Source: Cryomorphaceae bacterium
GTDB lineage: Bacteria > Bacteroidota > Bacteroidia > Flavobacteriales > Schleiferiaceae
Assembly: GCA_021298655.1 (NCBI GenBank)
Contig: JAJTFK010000012.1
Location: 1 to 43,479, forward strand
Direction: 5' to 3'
Length of the DNA: 43,479 bases
The notes below the pieces were generated by a model. It searched no databases. It was given only the letters and a program-made list of their open reading frames with translations, and was not told where the DNA came from. Of the stretch, positions 40,482-43,479 are shown one piece after another (position 1 is the stretch's first letter; each line of letters starts with the position of its first letter). The translations under genes and the position numbers were made by a program.

Positions 40482-40916
40482 TTACTTGCTCACCTTCGAG
40501 GTGCCGGTGGTGTTCACGGGCGTGGTGGGCTGTGCGGGCGCATCCTCAACGGTGCCTTTAATGGTCAGGACCTTAGTGGGCGTAGCCGCGTTGCTGGTTA
40601 CCGTTACCGTCTTTTGGAAGGCGCCCAAGCGCTGCGTGTCGTACTTCACCTTGATCGAGGCCTTTTCGCCCGGAGCAATGGGCGTCTTGGGCCAAACCGG
40701 CACCGTGCAGCCGCACGAACCGACGCAGTTGGTGATGATCAAGGGTTCCTTGCCGGTATTCTTGAATACGAACTCGCGCTCGCCGTTGGCGGCTTTTTTA
40801 ACCGTACCGTAGTCAATGGTCTCTTGGGTAAACGAGATTTGGGGTGCGTTCGCATTTTGGCCAAAGGCAAAAGTGCTCGCGAGAACTACGGCGGCGGCGG
40901 TGAAAAAGTGCTTCAT
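40482..40916 (-). CDS. Secreted DUF1573-domain protein
   Basis: 144 residues from ATG 40916, with a clear signal peptide (MKHFFTAAAVVLASTFAFGQ). One DUF1573 immunoglobulin-like domain follows: ISFTQETIDYGTVKKAANGEREFVF, NTGKEPLIITNCVGSCGCTVPVWP and PGEKASIKVKYDT. The SCGCTVP motif is diagnostic. The Thr/Pro-rich tail (PAQPTTPVNTTG) is low-complexity. These periplasmic or surface proteins are very common in Bacteroidota and have no established role. It is monocistronic, with its own promoter box and terminator. Confidence 0.9.
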   Translation of the reverse strand: MKHFFTAAAVVLASTFAFGQNANAPQISFTQETIDYGTVKKAANGEREFVFKNTGKEPLIITNCVGSCGCTVPVWPKTPIAPGEKASIKVKYDTQRLGAFQKTVTVTSNAATPTKVLTIKGTVEDAPAQPTTPVNTTGTSKVSK

Positions 40917-40955
40917 AATAGGTTTAAATTTTTGTGTTGACGAATCAAGCAGGGG

Positions 40956-40963
40956 CAAATGTA
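40956..40963 (-). promoter_or_regulatory. Bacteroidota promoter for the DUF1573 gene (TACATTTG with -33 TTTG)
   Basis: Minus-strand TACATTTG, with a TTTG 21 bp upstream (within the A-run at about 40985-40992 on the plus strand), the best -33/-7 pair in the window. The leader to ATG 40916 is 39 bp beyond the box. Confidence 0.65.
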
Positions 40964-41004
40964 ACCGCTGCGGCCAAACCTACGCAAAAAAAATGCCACA
41001 AGGT

Positions 41005-41012
41005 TACCTTTG
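41005..41012 (+). promoter_or_regulatory. Bacteroidota -7 promoter box TACCTTTG for valS
   Basis: Consensus match ending 8 bp before the valS ATG (41021), divergent from the DUF1573 promoter 42 bp away. Confidence 0.6.
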
Positions 41013-41020
41013 CGGTCCCT

Positions 41021-43479
41021 ATGGAAATTCCCTCGCAGTACGCCCCCCGCCACGTTGAGCAACGCTGGTACCAAACCTGGCTGAAGAACCAGGCATTTGC
41101 CTCGAAACCCGACCACCGTCCGGCCTACACGATCGTGATTCCGCCGCCCAACGTGACGGGAGTGCTCCACATGGGCCACATGCTCAACAACACCATTCAG
41201 GATGTCTTGGTGCGCCGAGCGCGAATGCGCGGATTCAACGCCTGCTGGGTGCCGGGCACCGACCACGCGTCCATTGCGACCGAGGCCAAGGTGGTTCAAA
41301 AACTGCGCGCCGAGGGAATTAAAAAATCGGACCTCAGCCGCGACGCCTTCTTGGAGCACGCCTGGGCCTGGACCCACAAGCACGGCGGAATCATTCTTGA
41401 GCAGCTCAAGGAATTGGGCGCCAGCTGCGATTGGGACCGCACGGCCTTCACCATGGACGAGGTGCGCAGCGACAGCGTGTACCAGGTGTTCGCCGACCTG
41501 CACGCCAAGGGACACATTTACCGCGGACTGCGCATGGTCCACTGGGATCCGGAGGCCAAAACCTCGCTCTCGGACGAAGAGGTGCTGCACAAGGACATCA
41601 CGGCCACCCTGTACTACGTGAAGTACGAGGTGGTGGAGAAGCCCGGAACCTTCCTGACCGTCGCCACGTCGCGCCCCGAAACCATCATGGGCGACGTGGC
41701 CGTGGCGATCAACCCGAAAGACGAGCGCTACACGGCGCTGCACGGCCTGCACGTGCGCGTACCGGTGGGTGGACGCGAGGTGCCCATCATCCTTGACGAC
41801 TACGTGACGACCGACTTTGGAACGGGCTGCCTCAAAGTCACTCCGGCCCACGACTGGAACGACTACGCCATCGGTCAAAAACACGGACTCGAAGTGCTCG
41901 ACGTTTTGAACGAAGACGGAACCCTGAGCGCCCACGGCCTGCAGTACGCGGGCATGGACCGCTTCGCCGCCCGGACCAAAGTGGCCGAGGACCTCAAGGC
42001 CTCGGGGCACTTGGCGAAGACCGAAGAGTATGCCTCCACCGTGGGCACCAGCGAGCGCACCGGCGCCGTCGTGGAGCCCCGACTGTCGCTGCAGTGGTGG
42101 GTGCGCATGCCCGAGCTGGCGAAGCCCGCCCTCGACGCGGTGATGTCCGACGAGATTCAGCTGATCCCCGAAAAGTTCAAGAATACCTACCGCCACTGGA
42201 TGGAAAACGTCAAGGACTGGTGCATTTCGCGCCAGCTTTGGTGGGGGCACCGCATTCCGGCCTACTTCTACGGACCGGGCGAACACGATTACGTGGTGGC
42301 CTTGAGCGCCGAAGAGGCCTTGACCAAGGCCCGCGAGGCCAGCGGCCGCGCCGACCTGCAATCCAGCGACCTGCAGCAAGACCCCGACTGCCTCGACACC
42401 TGGTTCTCGAGCTGGCTGTGGCCGCTGAGTGTCTTCGACGGCATCCGCAACCCCGAAAACCCCGAAATCCAGTACTACTACCCGACCCAGGACCTGGTCA
42501 CGGCCCCCGAAATTCTCTTTTTCTGGGTGGCGCGCATGGCCATGGCGGGCTACGAGTACGCCGGGAAGCGCCCGTTCGAACGCGTGTACCTCACGGGCAT
42601 CGTGCGCGACAAGCTCGGCCGCAAGATGTCGAAGTCACTCGGCAATTCGCCCGACCCGATTGAGCTCATGAACACCTACGGGGCTGACGGCGTGCGCATG
42701 GGGATGCTGCTTACCTCGCCCGCGGGCAACGACCTGCCGTTCGACGAGCAGCTGTGCGAACAGGGCCGCAACTTCACCAACAAGGTGTGGAACGCCCTAC
42801 GCTTGGTCAAGGGCTGGACCGTTTCGGATGAGGCTCCGGCCGACGAGGCCGCCGAATGGGCCGTGACCTGGTTCCGTGCCCTGCTCGACGCCGAACTGAG
42901 CGAGCTGCAGCGCGACTTCGACCGCTACGCCCTTTCGGAGGCCCTGATGCGCCTCTACAAGCTCACGTGGAACAGCTTCTGTGCCTGGTACCTCGAGCTG
43001 GTGAAGCCCGCCTACGGCCAGCCCATTTCGGCCAGCGTCTACCGCGCCACCGTGGGCTACTTCGAAGAGCTCATGGCGGCCCTGCACCCCTTCATGCCGT
43101 TCCTGACCGAAGAAGTGTGGCACCTGCTCTCGGACCGCGCCGAAACCGACTTCTTGGATTTCGCGTCCTACCCAACGCCGAGCGGAACCTCCTACGACCC
43201 CGCCGAGTTTGCGTCGGTCGAGGCTCACGTGGTCGCCTTGCGCACGTTTAGGGCCGAGAAAAACATTGCGTTCAAGTCGCCCCTGACGACCGATGCGGCC
43301 CAAAAGCCCGCGGGCTGGCCCGCCATCGCCAAGCTCACGAATTCCCTCTGGGGCCGAGCCGAGGGCGGACTCCCACTGCGCGCCGGAACCGCGGAGCTGC
43401 GCGTGCAAATCGAGGCAGACGCCGTGGACGTCGAAGCCGAAATCGCCAAAGCCCAAAAAGACATCGAGTACTACAGCGG
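41021..43479 (+). CDS. valS: Valyl-tRNA synthetase (3' end beyond the window)
   Basis: The frame is open from ATG 41021 to the window edge (819 codons plus 2 bases). It is a class I synthetase that charges tRNA-Val. PPPNVTGVLHMGH carries the HIGH-type motif (HMGH at 50-53), the editing domain includes TSRPETIMGDVAV and FGTGCLKVTPAHDWNDY, and the KMSKS motif is at residues 535-539 (GRKMSKSLGNSPDP). The anticodon-binding domain (NKVWNALRLVKG..., LMAALHPFMPFLTEEVWHLL) and the start of the C-terminal coiled coil (VDVEAEIAKAQKDIEYY) are present. Only roughly 50-60 residues should be missing. Confidence 0.96.
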   Translation, partial: MEIPSQYAPRHVEQRWYQTWLKNQAFASKPDHRPAYTIVIPPPNVTGVLHMGHMLNNTIQDVLVRRARMRGFNACWVPGTDHASIATEAKVVQKLRAEGIKKSDLSRDAFLEHAWAWTHKHGGIILEQLKELGASCDWDRTAFTMDEVRSDSVYQVFADLHAKGHIYRGLRMVHWDPEAKTSLSDEEVLHKDITATLYYVKYEVVEKPGTFLTVATSRPETIMGDVAVAINPKDERYTALHGLHVRVPVGGREVPIILDDYVTTDFGTGCLKVTPAHDWNDYAIGQKHGLEVLDVLNEDGTLSAHGLQYAGMDRFAARTKVAEDLKASGHLAKTEEYASTVGTSERTGAVVEPRLSLQWWVRMPELAKPALDAVMSDEIQLIPEKFKNTYRHWMENVKDWCISRQLWWGHRIPAYFYGPGEHDYVVALSAEEALTKAREASGRADLQSSDLQQDPDCLDTWFSSWLWPLSVFDGIRNPENPEIQYYYPTQDLVTAPEILFFWVARMAMAGYEYAGKRPFERVYLTGIVRDKLGRKMSKSLGNSPDPIELMNTYGADGVRMGMLLTSPAGNDLPFDEQLCEQGRNFTNKVWNALRLVKGWTVSDEAPADEAAEWAVTWFRALLDAELSELQRDFDRYALSEALMRLYKLTWNSFCAWYLELVKPAYGQPISASVYRATVGYFEELMAALHPFMPFLTEEVWHLLSDRAETDFLDFASYPTPSGTSYDPAEFASVEAHVVALRTFRAEKNIAFKSPLTTDAAQKPAGWPAIAKLTNSLWGRAEGGLPLRAGTAELRVQIEADAVDVEAEIAKAQKDIEYYS

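Noticed and set aside
40913-42379. Minus-strand frame of 488 codons opposite valS
   Set aside because: valS is conserved over the full length with HMGH and KMSKS motifs; the antisense frame is a codon-usage shadow.

Overview
The window looks like a stretch of chromosome from a high-GC member of the Bacteroidota, most likely a Flavobacteriales-type marine or aquatic bacterium. The evidence is a type IX secretion (T9SS) C-terminal sorting domain in the first gene, a T9SS plug (DUF5103) protein, a DUF1573 protein, bacillithiol-type BshA, a complete Na+-NQR operon, and at least nine copies of the Bacteroidota promoter box TAnnTTTG close to start codons. Shine-Dalgarno sequences are generally absent. 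The gene content is mostly housekeeping. I see no CRISPR array, prophage, insertion sequence, tRNA or rRNA.

Layout. 1-483: the end of a secreted T9SS cargo gene. 502-7608 (minus strand): a tight operon running mtaB, an inositol-monophosphatase-like gene (broken), rfbC, a lytic transglycosylase, uvrA (broken) and a LOG-family gene. 7651-11055 (plus): a peptide-type substrate-binding lipoprotein, then a visibly AT-richer polytopic membrane protein resembling GT-C glycosyltransferases. 11059-15600 (minus): a small membrane protein, mutL, two rhomboid proteases and an endonuclease/exonuclease/phosphatase-family protein. 15642-21089 (plus): an overlapping five-gene operon with a GH3/beta-lactamase-fold fusion, a YwqK-like protein, bshA, an eIF1/SUI1-like factor and a SpoU RNA methyltransferase. 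21090-21314: the longest gene-free stretch, which holds a strong minus-strand terminator and a possible small RNA. 21315-24047 (minus): a second, intact uvrA paralogue. 24195-24961 (plus): an ECF sigma factor and a tiny partner gene. 24967-27159 (minus): recQ. 27228-28798 (plus): tatC and lptB. 28755-31001 (minus): tsaC/sua5 and the T9SS plug gene. 31085-38019 (plus): nqrABCDEF-apbE. 38013-40916 (minus): a small Cys-rich membrane protein, murB, a class I aminotransferase (broken) and a DUF1573 protein. 41021 to the end (plus): valS, cut by the window edge.

How the genes fit together. nqrA-F builds the sodium-pumping NADH:quinone oxidoreductase. ApbE attaches FMN to its NqrB and NqrC subunits. 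MtaB and TsaC act successively on t6A37 of tRNA. MurB, the lytic transglycosylase and the GH3 fusion concern peptidoglycan building and recycling. LptB and TatC serve envelope biogenesis, and the plug protein and the first gene belong to type IX secretion. UvrA (two copies), MutL and RecQ are repair genes.

The most unusual observations are these. Three otherwise well-preserved genes are each broken by one medium-sized indel: an exact 23-bp tandem duplication in uvrA, and internal deletions of about 50 and about 85 bp in the phosphatase and aminotransferase genes. A candidate sRNA lies at 21131-21213. A textbook terminator hairpin sits inside the signal-peptide codons of apbE. The MutL has lost its endonuclease motifs. 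Many promoter boxes lie so close to ATG that transcripts should be nearly leaderless. I did not find a clearly new multi-gene system.
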